Shown one piece after another: positions 46,049-57,899 of a stretch of DNA of 64,000 nt; the first letter of the stretch is position 1; each line of letters starts with the position of its first letter. The position numbers and the translations under genes are program-made. The stretch comes from Rusavskia elegans. Taxonomy: Eukaryota > Ascomycota > Lecanoromycetes > Teloschistales > Teloschistaceae. The notes beneath the pieces were generated by a model that was not told the origin of the DNA, did not search any database, and saw only the letters and a list, made by a program, of their open reading frames with translations. The DNA is taken from NCBI GenBank assembly GCA_011316305.1, contig SAUG01000116.1:157718-221717 (forward strand), in the 5' to 3' direction.

Positions 46049-47160
46049 TGTCCAAACAATGAGAGGATCGTGAACCAGCTATTGCGGTATCGATACTAGC
46101 CAAGGAGAATGTCATACTATTTATCTTGAGCTGAAAACAAGGCTGAGAGGTGCGATAAGCAGAATGCATTGCCAAGGGCACACTTGTCCACATGTGGCCT
46201 TCCAATGTTCCACAGCAGATATTGCCAAGCAATGCAATGCAAGCCCAAAGCCATCGCCTATCAATATTCTCGAGGGTTGTCTCTCAGGTGGGTGATAAGC
46301 CGCAGAAGGCCCGGTCCAGAAGCGTGTGTTAAAGACTGCGATTGCACAGATGGGGAATGGTTAAGCGATTATGGCACTCTTGAAAAGCATTCCGATTTTA
46401 TACCCCAAATCCAAGATCTTGGTCTGTCACCACTCGCACCTTCATCTTGTCAGCCGCTGGTCACCTACCCCATATCGGGCATTTACCGTGACAAGCGCGA
46501 TATTAGGGCATCAAGTTAGAGGCAGCTGTTGGACACGACGAGTTATTCAAGACCTTCGTGTACGGAGTACGGTTTTCAGAAAGTAAAATTGTTGCGATGC
46601 TTGATGGTAAAGCAGTGTGATGGCACCATGGCACATACGCTAACCTTCATAGGTCAAGCGGTGGCTCATGCTGCCAAGAACTACATCACCTTGCTTGGCA
46701 GACAGGGGTTAGGGTTAGGGTTGCTAAGTTTACACCGAGACTTTGAGTTGGACTAAGATGCAACACACTCCTTCTATCATGCACACGGTCAGGGACCGTT
46801 ATCCCAAACACCTGCAGTAAGAAACAAAACACAAACTATAATGTAGGTATTGAATAGCTAGTGGTGGTAATTTGAAGCTTTCAAAGGAAATAAACTATCA
46901 ACTCCATGGGGTGTATCTCATCAAAACATAGACAGCAAAACACCCCCCAATGACTGTTTGTATCCAACTCTCATCCTGTACGCCGAATTAAACAGATTAT
47001 CAACAACCTATGGCCTGGGTAAACGGAATCTGCCTATCCGACCGCATGAATCGACATTCTCCCCCTACTTATCTCATGTGAGTCAAGTGCATAGCATCGG
47101 AAGATGGAGAGATGCTTACCATAGTGAGTCTGTATCCTGTAACTCTCAACCGTGCTCATA
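46049..47160. other. Intergenic region with a telomere-like repeat
   Basis: No gene is supported. Contains the short interstitial TTAGGG run listed separately. The last part may hold further small exons of the gene at 47245-47655. Confidence 0.4.
46705..46722 (+). repeat. Interstitial telomere-like repeat
   Basis: GGGGTTAGGGTTAGGGTT holds two perfect TTAGGG units and partial ones on both sides, in the same orientation as the terminal array 17 kb away. This may mark an old chromosome end or a repaired break. Confidence 0.85.
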
Positions 47161-47244
47161 TCACCAAGTCACCAGGTCCACCAGATATTCCTTCATCCAT
47201 GTCAATCCACGGTCATGCTGCGATTCAGTCCCGTCGCGACTTAC

Positions 47245-47655
47245 CTGCCAGACCCAATCAATAATCGGGTTGATGATCCTTATCGTCAAAGCGTCGGCCA
47301 TTTTTGGTAGGATGCGGGACAGTCGTGCCCGAAAGGTCCTCAGTATAGCGTATGACTGATCGAACTGCGCAACTGCGCTGGCAATGCTGGTCAACATCCC
47401 AAAGCCTGCTCTCCCAACCTGCTGCAGTGTGGGCGGGGAGTCGATGTAGAGCTGTGCGATCACCCCGTTGAGGTTTTGGATTGTTATAATCTGAAAGTCG
47501 TGTTCTCCTCGTAGATGGATGAGGTTGAAGTCAAGTTCGCCTTCTGAGATGTTTTTCAAACGAGCAATCCGGTGGCTTCGCCGTAGGCCATTTATTGTGA
47601 ACATCGTCCCCAAAGGAGTAGTAGGTGTGTTAGGAGGGGGATGGGGAGTAGCCAT
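47245..47655 (-). CDS. Hypothetical protein, 3' end unresolved
   Basis: ATG at 47655. The first 137 codons start with a Pro/Thr-rich leader, then a compact region (MFTINGLRRSHRIARLKN, FQIITIQNLNGVIAQLYI) with alternating strands and helices. A good donor GTAAGT at 47244 suggests splicing; ignoring it the frame runs to a stop at 47161. The next exon may be the 17 bases before the donor-like GGTAAGC near 47115, but I cannot finish the model. No domain recognised. Confidence 0.45.
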
Positions 47656-48898
47656 CGCTCAACGGTAGGATGATTGAACAGGAGATGAAGAGACTGATGA
47701 GGGATATACCGATGGTCTAGCAAGTGGTGGAGGAGACTGGAAGGCTGTAGAGGACTGGTGACGAGATGAATGGGGTGACTGGCAACAGGAAAAGAAAAAC
47801 CTTTTATACTGCTTTGACCAAGACTGGTGGTAAGGGAAAGGCAGCTCATTCAGAGAGTCACAACCGACATGTCTCGGACAACTTCAGTGGGAAAATGACA
47901 GGATGTGTGGTTGGACATCAGCAAACAGCAATATAGGCACGTCTCTCGTCCTTTCATCGCACCCCACTCACAAACTCCACATATCCGGACGCTGGGAATT
48001 CAAAGGATAACATTAGTGGCCAGCCCAGCAACGGATTCACTCAGTACATCTTCAGCAACCAAAATACCGAGCCATGTCTCTCTTCTTTCCGTCGCACTCG
48101 AATCACGACCATGATGACTTTGGACGCGAGAAGCTCGGCAGACGATATCAAAATCTAAAGATAGCAACGGGGCATCTCAATGTCTTTCAACTCCAGCTTG
48201 GTATTTGAATAGATGATCTGGTGTGCGGGCACCCACCGAGGAAAACAGGGACGATGTTTCAAGAAGCCGAACTCTACTCCTGACAGCCACACGGGGCTTG
48301 GTGACAACCGCTCCTCTGCTGCACATTTCTGCACAAAAACAACGTACCATGACAACAATACAGTTCGCAAGTCATATGCGATCTCGTTCCTGGTCTCGCG
48401 TTCAGCAGGGAGATAGCTTCTCGCCCGCAAAGAAATTTCACCAACGTGTCGCCCAGTCTTTGCCACCGTGGCGTGCTTAATGCTCTGAAAAAGCCGAACG
48501 GGAGCCTCCCGTGTGCTGTTGGGGCTTCCATTGGGGGCTTCTATGGGGGACTTCGATTGTGTCTTCTGGAAGGAAGTGTTTCAGATCATACGAGTTCGAT
48601 CGACCTGGATTCTATCTGCGACCTAGCCTTCCAGAATGCAATGTGTAAATGCTTTCGCCGCCTCGAACAGATTACTTTACGGCCGACCTTGCTCGATAGG
48701 GCAGCTTCGTGTTGTTTGAATTGTCTGAATTGTTGGCTGGTAAAGTCGTTTGGATCTAACAAGACGATGGACTCAAGAGAAGTGTCCCAGGAGGAGGGTC
48801 CCAGTATGTTGACCCCAGCATATTGACCCCAACATGATAGGTAATAGAGGATGAGCCCAGAATTTGCCTCTACGTCTGTAACTATAAGTCTCCCCTAG
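47656..48898. other. Region without a supported gene
   Basis: Frames on both strands overlap at 48155-48826 without recognisable domains. Near 48800-48835 a small direct and inverted repeat occurs (TGTTGACCCC, TATTGACCCC, CAACAT). This is the last stretch of normal composition apart from the repeat copy that follows. Confidence 0.4.
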
Positions 48899-49092
48899 TA
48901 TTTAGTTAATTTGTTTTGGTTTTGGTGCCCGGTGAACCAGTGGTTCGGTGAGCAAATCAAGCGTTGGTACACCAGCATTGAATACACGGTAGCAGAACTT
49001 GTACCCCAGTTCAGTTGACGCAAATAACGGTTCTTTCCATAGAATTTCAATTCAAATTTGCTCAGCAATGTGACGCATCCTTCCACCGATGA
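48899..49092. repeat. Unmutated copy of a 194-bp repeat
   Basis: This sequence, beginning TATTTAGTTAATTTG, is found again at 52706-52899 with only C-to-T and G-to-A changes. It sits at the edge of the AT-rich block and retains normal CpA and TpG. The minus frame inside it (66 codons) is probably chance or a fragment of the element's coding part. Confidence 0.92.
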
Positions 49093-52000
49093 CATTGTAC
49101 GGTGCGGAGGGTCAGGGTTAGGCGGGTATCCTGTAGGACTTGGTTAAAATCGGTCGGTCGTACTATATATTAATATCGTCCTATTAATACCGTTCTGGTA
49201 TAAAAGTTCTATAGAATTATTTTATAATAAACTTCTAGCTTTTAGAATTAAAATAATTATAATAGTTTATAGTATATCTAACTATATAGTCGCTATTAGT
49301 TTTAATATTTATTTAAAACCTACTTCCTACCGCTTCCTACTATTACCGCTAGTATAATTATTATTTAAGGCGAGAGAAAATTTAATTATTTAATTAATTA
49401 CCGGGAAGATTTAATTATTTAATTAATTTAATAGTAATTTATATAGTTATCTATATATATATATATTAAGAAAATTTAAAGGTAGTAATTAATTAGCTAA
49501 AGGTTTTATTTCTTATTTTTTTATAAAACGGTAGGTTCTATACGAATTTCCTATTTCTATTCTATATTCCTTCTATTTTACTTTTACTAGCTCTTTTTTA
49601 AATTTAGCGAAGCTATTACTAGTCTACTTAATCTTTAATATAGATTATAGATAACTTTCTACTACCGTTAAACGGGAATATAATATTATATAATAAAGAT
49701 AGTAGTATATAAAATAGTAGGCCGTTTATTAATAATTTAAAATTCTAGGTACTATTTAGTTCTATTCTTTATTACTATAAAACCTATTATAGGCCTCTCT
49801 TCTATTATAGTATTATTAACGATCTATCTAGGCGGTTATTTTTTATTTAAATAAATAAAAAAGCCCGCTAGCTTTATAATAAGTCTCTAATAAAAGTTAA
49901 AGTGTACTAGCCTATAATCCGCTTTATATATTAAAAGAGACCTATCTTTTCTAATAAAGTACTAGTTTCCTGCTTTTACTACCTAATCTAGATATCGAAT
50001 ATTAAAGTAATAGGTTTTTTTATTTCCTATTTATTACTTCGTATTTATAATTAAAATCTTATTTATATATTTCCTAGTAATATTAGTAATAGTCCTTTCC
50101 TATTATATAATAATAGCCGACTTTTTATATTATATAAGTTAGATACCTATTCCTCTTTTTTTTCTATTAGAACTACCTTATAATATTTCTTACCGGTTAA
50201 TCTCTTTTATAATTTCGAGGTCTAGTACTAAATACTTCTACCGGAATATAATATATCTATCTAACTATCTAAAATACTTTAAAGTAGGTCTAAAAAGTAC
50301 TAGATAGAGGAAAAAAGAAAAAAAATAGCTAAAAGTTATAAAATAATATTTAAAATAAAAAAGGCTTTAAATTAAAAATTTTAGATAGTTTTACCTACCG
50401 CTTTTACTTTTTCTATTCCTTTTACCGAGGCTCCGAAGATATCTATTAATATATACTATAGTATTAAATAGACTTTTATAGTTTTAAAACTATATTATAC
50501 CCTATTTAAATTCTATATCGACCCTAGAATATAACTCTAGGGCTATATATAATTATATCTTCGAAGCTAATAATTTAATTAAAACCTTTTTCTAATAATA
50601 AATTAGTCCGGTATAGAAAGTTCTAGGGGTTTATTCTACCTACGGTAGAACTATAACCTAAACGTTCGATTTTACTATCTATTTTTACCTTTCCTTCTAC
50701 TATTATTCTATTTTATAGAGTCGAAGATCGCCTCCTTAATAATAATATACTTTACTAGGTTAATATTCTATACCGACTACTAAGTAATAAATATTTTTTA
50801 CTTTATTTTACCGGTAATATATTAACTCTTACTTTTTCTATTAAAATTCTCTACTCGATAAATATAGTCCGATATAGAGAAAAACGTTTATATAAAGGGT
50901 TATAAATTATATTTCCGGTATAAATTAAAGATCCTATTTTTATAAACGGTATTTAAGTCTTATCTATTTCCGGTAGTAATTTAGGTACTAAACCGATCCT
51001 TTATATACTTTTAAATAATAGACCTAGACTTCTACTATAGCTATCTAATACCTTACTATCGCTATCTTTCTATAATATACTAGTAGAGGATAATAATATT
51101 CTTTATTTTATAGAACTACTAGCTATACCGCCTCTATTACCGTTATAATAACTACGGCCTATAGAATTTAAATAGGCTAATAAAATCCTTATAACAGCTT
51201 TTTAATACTTATATAATTATAGTAAACCTTTTTTCTATTTTTATCTATCGTTAGATCGCTAACCGATATTCTAGCTAGCTACTATCCTGACTCTCTATCT
51301 AATACTCGGAGCTTCGGCGAACTCGCTATATATTAAAAATTATTTAGTTTCTAGAAAGCTTTATCTATTCTATTTTTTCTGCTTCTATATAATTTAGTAA
51401 TATTATAGTATAATAATCCTATTTACCCGGATTTCTATAATATTAATTAGCGCGTTTTCTTTACTAGAGAATCTATTCTATCTTCCTTTAATATTAACTA
51501 TAGTAAGAAGGTTTTACTTAAACGACTTATAATAGAAAAGTAAAACGACTTTTAGATTCGTACTACTACTAATATCGATAGTATTATTTTTATTTCTATA
51601 ATTCTAACGGTCTATTTCTATTTATTTTACTAATATTTCTATTTGCCTTTCTATTAATATATTATATAGAACCCGCGCTTTAAAATTTATAGCTATAGTA
51701 TTTATAAATTTAAATAACTATATATTAGCTTTAGTTCTATTAATTAAAGGCGAAGTTTTAATATCTATATATAATTCTCTAATATAATATAAATAGAATA
51801 GGATACTATCTATATAAGTTATAATTTTTAATTAGTTTAAATAGATTTAATTATCTTTCCTGCCGTTTAATTAATCTACTTTAAGTATATATCCGCCTGC
51901 TATTTTTAAAGTTTCGAAGCCGCCTATAGTAGTATATTTATTAACTAGAATCTATATTTCTTTAGATTATTAGTTCCTATAGATATCTATTATTCTATCC

Positions 52001-52705
52001 CGGCTAACTACCTCGGCCCTTTCTAGGCGGAAGTAGTTAGGCGCGCTAATACTATATAGGAATTTAAAGGGCTTTTCCTTATCCTATCGGCCTATAACTT
52101 AAAGGCTGATATTATATATAATTCGCTATAGAAAGCCCGAGGCGCTATAGAGTAGATACTAGCTTACTAATATAATATATCTAAAAAGATCGTTCTTCCT
52201 AATAAATCCTACTTCGACTTCGGCTTCGACGATTTTATTAAAACCTGTAGTAGAGTTTCCTATCCTAGTATTACTCTGCTTCGTAATATATACTATTTCT
52301 AAGCTTAGAAGAATTATTTCTAGAATCTATATAAAGGGCCTATAGGTTTTAAAATATCGACCTACCCGTTTTATTTTATTCGAAACCTCGGTTCTATATT
52401 TATAGAGCTAATTATATCTAACCTTTTTTATTGCGAGAGTTTTATAGCTTACTATAAATTCTATAATACTATTAATTATCTTTTAGTTATACTATTTAAA
52501 GATATCTGTCCCTTTAGTAGTTACGAACTTAAGGCCCTCGCTTTCGAATAAGCCGAATAGGACGATTAGGCCGCGAATAACTCTATTTATAATAAATAAT
52601 ACGCCGCGGCGTGCCGCTAATAATATACTAATAGCTTCGAAGACCTAGATCTATCTTTTAGCTAATATTTTTCCTATAATTACCAGGTTTAAACCTTTTT
52701 ATATT

Positions 52706-52899
52706 TATTTAGTTAATTTGTTTTGGTTTTGGTACCCGGTGAACCAGTGGTTCGGTAAGCAAATCAAGCGTTGGTATACCAGTATTAAATATACGGTAGC
52801 AGAACTTATATTCTAGTTTAGTTAATATAAATAACGGTTCTTTCTATAGAATTTTAATTTAAATTTGCTCAGTAATATAATATATCCTTCTACCGATAA
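52706..52899. repeat. RIP-mutated copy of the 194-bp repeat
   Basis: Aligned without gaps to 48899-49092, it differs at about 26 positions, all of them C-to-T or G-to-A by my reading (for example ACCCCAGTTCAG to ATTCTAGTTTAG). Parts such as CCGGTGAACCAGTGGTTCGG are untouched, so mutation is patchy here. Confidence 0.93.
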
Positions 52900-53009
52900 T
52901 TTAACTAACGTAGAAATTTTTATAGATAAGTATACCTCGTAGTTATCGCTTTTTCTTTTTCTTCTTTTACTAGTAATATAAGTCCAAAACCCCTTGCGTA
53001 CGTATATAC

Positions 53010-53370
53010 TTCTATAATAGCTATACCGCAGCTAAACCAGACGATAGTATATCTATAATAACTATACCTACCCTCGAAGACGTCGACTACCTCGTTACAG
53101 CTAGAGCAACCTATTTTAACTTCGATAAAAATCTCCTCCTTACCGCCCTTAAAACGCGCTATCCGACCTCCCTACCGCCCTTTAATCTAATCGACCGGGT
53201 AAAGCTTCTAGCTATAGTAGCTAGCGTACTAGCTAGCGACCCTATAGCTAGCGACCGTCTTAAAGCTACACGGGCTAAAGAGTACCTTAATAGCTTAGCG
53301 GAGCGTTTAAGTACGGGTTATATAATAAGTATAGACGAGGCGACGACTATTTATAATTGCTTCGCAGTAT
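53010..53370 (+). pseudogene. Relic coding segment in a less mutated island
   Basis: In one plus frame about 110 codons are open, with normal-looking protein (RYPTSLPPFNLIDRVKLL, DPIASDRLKATRAKEYLNSL), before TAG stops appear. It is probably part of a larger transposon or subtelomeric gene. I do not recognise the family. Confidence 0.5.
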
Positions 53371-56300
53371 AGTAGGTAGATATAGCGGAAATATTAGAAG
53401 CTGATAATTATATATAACGTCGAGGAAGGACTAGTAGACCGAGGACTGCGAGTAACGGAGTTATATTTATATAGTAGAGGATTCGTAATCGAATAAAGAA
53501 GGAAATAGTTAAATAGAAGTAATTAACTGCGCTATAAATCTTGCCTGACGAATATACCTTTGGCTGTAAAAATTTCTTTATACGTAAAATACAACAATCG
53601 TTGCCGTATATAACGTTAATAAAATATATATATATATATAAAAACTCAATATAACTTCAGATAAAAGCCTTCTAGGGGGGAAGCCTTTTTATATATTAAA
53701 GGCCGTCTTAACGAATACCTTAAACAGGCGTATAAAAAGGATATCTACTATAGAATATAGGATAAATACCGGGTTAGCTTTATTCTTTTCCGAGTATTAG
53801 ATTTAAGCTAATTGCCGGATATAGCTTCTATTCGGCTATTACGTCTCCTATCTAATATATCGCGGAACCCTTTATCTAGCCCGGGTCTAATATAGTTCTA
53901 GGACTATATTTTTTCTTCCTTTATAGAATTCTATCGACTATATACTTTTATTTCTACCCGGGATATTATCGCCTTTATTTTAACCTTTCTAAATACTTAA
54001 CTTTTCTTTTTCGAAGTATTAGCAGTATAATCTATACCGGTAGCCGATCTATTTCTAGCTTTATAAAAAAAATAAAGAGCTAATAGAAATATATTTTATA
54101 TCGCTATTAATATTCTATATTTTACTATAGGAGGAACCGAACCGGCGTAATATTCTTTTTTTATAAAAAAAGAATAGTAGATAAAACGGGTATATATAAT
54201 TACTATTTTAGAAAAAAATAATATAGAAATAGATACCGACCCTATTTATATAACTAGATTTAATTTATAATACTAAATAATAATAGACCGGTATAGTATT
54301 ATTTTTTTTCTTCTAGATATAATTCTTTAGTAGGGTATTCCTTCCTTTAATACTCGAATTATCTATTAATTAGGTATTAGAAATAGGCTTTAGTAGAAGT
54401 TTAAAAGTATCTATAATATTACTAGGATCTATATAGAGTAAAACCGGTTCTTTATTTTTTTCTAAACCTGCTTTCGTTTCTAGATAGATAAAGTTTAGAT
54501 AGTACCTTCTTCTAATTAAATTATTTTACTTTAGTATTATTACTATAAATTTATTTAATTTATTATATACCTTATATTTATCGACTATAATAAATATATT
54601 ATCTATAAACTAGTTAACCGGATAGCGGACGATATAGTCGATACTAAATAGTAGACCGAGGAAGTTCTAAAGGCGCCTAAATTATAAATTCTAATATAGT
54701 AGTTCTATACGCTTTAGTTTAATAAAGAATAAAACCGCCGGTATAGAATTTTTATAGCCTAAATCCGGAAAAAGACTTAAAAGCTATATCTAGAACGTTT
54801 AACTAAATAGAAATAGTTAGGCTTTAAACTATTAACTTTCCCTACTATATAATAATTTCTAGGAGGTATATTTCCTTATATTACTTTTACTTACTAGTCT
54901 CTTAAATCTAATAATTTCTACTTTAGCTAGTATTTTAAATCCGGCTTATAAAAAGATCGGCTATAGGCCCTTTTTATATAAGATAACTATAAAGATTACT
55001 ATAAACGGAAATAAAAATATATATCTTTCTAGATTTTAATCCGTAAACTTTATAGATACTTTATTAATACCGGAAGTACTAAGTATAGCTTAACCTTTTT
55101 ATAAAAAATACTTTATATTACTTCTACTATTATATATACTATCCTTTAGTTTAACTATAATAATCTAGCTATAATAATTTCCGCGAAATAAATATATAGT
55201 ATAAAGAGAATCTAAAAGATCTAAAGCTTTTCTAAAATAGTTCGGACCGGATAGTACTTAGCTAGGATTCTAGTTAACTAGACTAATAATATAGAACGTA
55301 CGCGATACAGTAATAGAAGGAACTAGAAAAAACTTAGTAATATTATTAGGACCGGCAGTTTTAAAACTATTTTATAGAATATTTTAGAATAGATTTTTCT
55401 ATTTAAACCGTATCTATTTAATAATTATAGTACCTTTAGTATACTAGATCTAATATTCTCCGATCGTCTCTATATTTTCTACTAAGAGCTAGATTAGCTA
55501 GCCGTCGTAGTAGAGATTTAAAAGGCGAGTTTTAATAATAATAATAATCTAGCCGATAATCCCGAGCTTTTTAATTATAATAAAAGTAAGTATTAGACCT
55601 GGTTTAGTTATAATAGATTACTAGATTATAGTCTATAGTAAATAAATAGCGCCGACGTTAATAATATAATTCTAGAACTATACCTATTAATAATATAATC
55701 CTAGGACTACGTCCTTTAGATCTAGCGGTTTACTAAATACTCCGATATAAAAAGATTTAACTAGGTCGAAGGAAGATAACTTTCGCTAGTAAGGAGGAAT
55801 ATTAAGGTAGGTTACCTATAAATATAGATATAAGGTATCTTTACGTTATTCTACTATTTATCTATTTAACTAATAACTGCGGACTTTATAGACTCGGAAA
55901 CCGATACTTTTCGCTAGATATATATAGATAATAGTTTATTCCGGACGAGTTTCTCTCTTAATCCTATAAGGGCTGGATATAATTCTAGGATAATAAAAGA
56001 GCGCTAGTCCTAATATATTTACTATATATTATATATTAATACGTTCCTCTAGTAAAATAGTTTACTTTTACTTTACTTTACTACCTATTTTCGCTTTAGA
56101 AATAAAACCTATTAAATATCTACGCGTTACTTGCGTCTATTAGCGTATTACTCGGCTGTTATTAATATATAAATACTCTTTATCTTCTACTTTACTTTTC
56201 TGCTTTTTATATATTATACTTAGTACTATCTACTCGTATATTTCTATTTCTTTTTCGATTATAACCTTGTTAGTACGTTCTTCTACTCTTTAATATAGTT

Positions 56301-57899
56301 CTAGGGTTATAATCCGCTCTATAGTATTAGATATAAGCTATATTTTATAGCTTCCGAGTATTCGAATTACTATATTTAATACTAATACTACCGTAGCTTT
56401 CGGTTAATTTACTTTAGTTTAGTCGCAGCGAGTTATTATTCTAGGATTATATCTAGCCTTTATTACTTATTATCCTAGGATTATATCTAGCTCTAATTAT
56501 ATTAATTTATTCCGACGGTCTATATCCTCGACCCCTAAAACTATATAGTCCTTCTTCCTTCTCCCTTCTCTAGATACGATTATCTACGGTCTCTAAAATA
56601 TCTTTTTCGAGGTATTTAGCTCGTACTAGAACGTAGTCCTAGATCTATATAGTACTATTAAAGGAAAAAAAAAGAACCCGGACTATATAAACTAGGCTAT
56701 TAATACCCGCTAGACTTAGAAAAACTACTATTCTAAATCCGTTAATAGATATAAATCTAGCTTTAGCCGGACTACTACTATTTAAAGATCTATTATAGTT
56801 TTTTAATAATATTTAAATTATCTTTTTTAAAGAAAGCGGACTAGATTTTATAGATAGCAACGTTTCGCTATATAGGTATCTCGGCCTCGCTAATACTAGC
56901 GAACTAAAGGAGCTCTATAGCTATTTAAACGTACTACTAGGTAGATTTACTACTATTATTAAAAAAGAATACTAGAAAGAATAAACCGGAAAGGAGCTAG
57001 TAAAGATATAAATTAAAGTTAATAAACTATTTAACTATATTTCCTAGTAGAATAAAATCGATATTAGTAGGTTTAATTCTACCTTTTATATATAGCTATT
57101 ACCTATTAAAGGGAGTACTTTTTATATAACCTATTAATTTTTTCTATACTAGATTAAAACTCTATATAATATTCTAATAAGTAGCCGAAACCTAGATATT
57201 TTAACGCGTGCCCCTAAAGGGGATCCGGCTTACTAGAATAAAGAGTACTTCTACTAGACTTACGCCTCCGAGGATTAGTATCGAGTCTATTACCTAGTTA
57301 AAAACTAGTTTAAAAAGTTAACTAAAAAGATAGTACGTTTAGGAAATTATATAGGTATCTCTAAACTCTAGACTAATAAAGTTATACTAGTATACTATTA
57401 TACTACTCCGGATACCGATCCCTATATATCCGACTCTAAGCTAGAAAAACCTCCGGTACTAATCTTTTTTAAATCCGTAGAATTCGATTAGATCGAAAAC
57501 CTAGACTAGATATATAAAATTAAAAAAAAGCTAGAAACTAACTATATATTACCGGATATTAATTATAAAATAGTAAAAGAAAAATTACTAGCCTAATTTA
57601 AAAAAAAGATTAATAAACTAGTTTCGGTTTATACTATATATAAATTAAATAATAGCCGGTAGAATTCCTACCCGCCTCTATTATATACCGAGTAAATAGC
57701 TATAATTAAAAGTTTATATAACTCTAAACGTATACTAGTCTAGTTCCCTACTAATATAATAATTAAATAGATAGTTATAATAATTTAAAAGAAAGAAGCT
57801 AGGGCGAAAGCTATTTAAAAAGGCTAGTAAAAATTAGTAGAATAAGTATTTAGTTATAAAATAGCCTACTTAGCCGATATTATAGTAGAGACCGATATA

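Noticed and set aside
49201..49500. Poly-TA/AT runs as a possible replication origin or centromere
   Set aside because: The composition is explained by RIP of repeats; there is no independent evidence for origin or centromere function.
54900..55400. RTGSFKT near 55340 as a RecQ-type Walker A motif
   Set aside because: The key glycine is replaced by Phe in a way RIP does not produce, and no second motif was found nearby.
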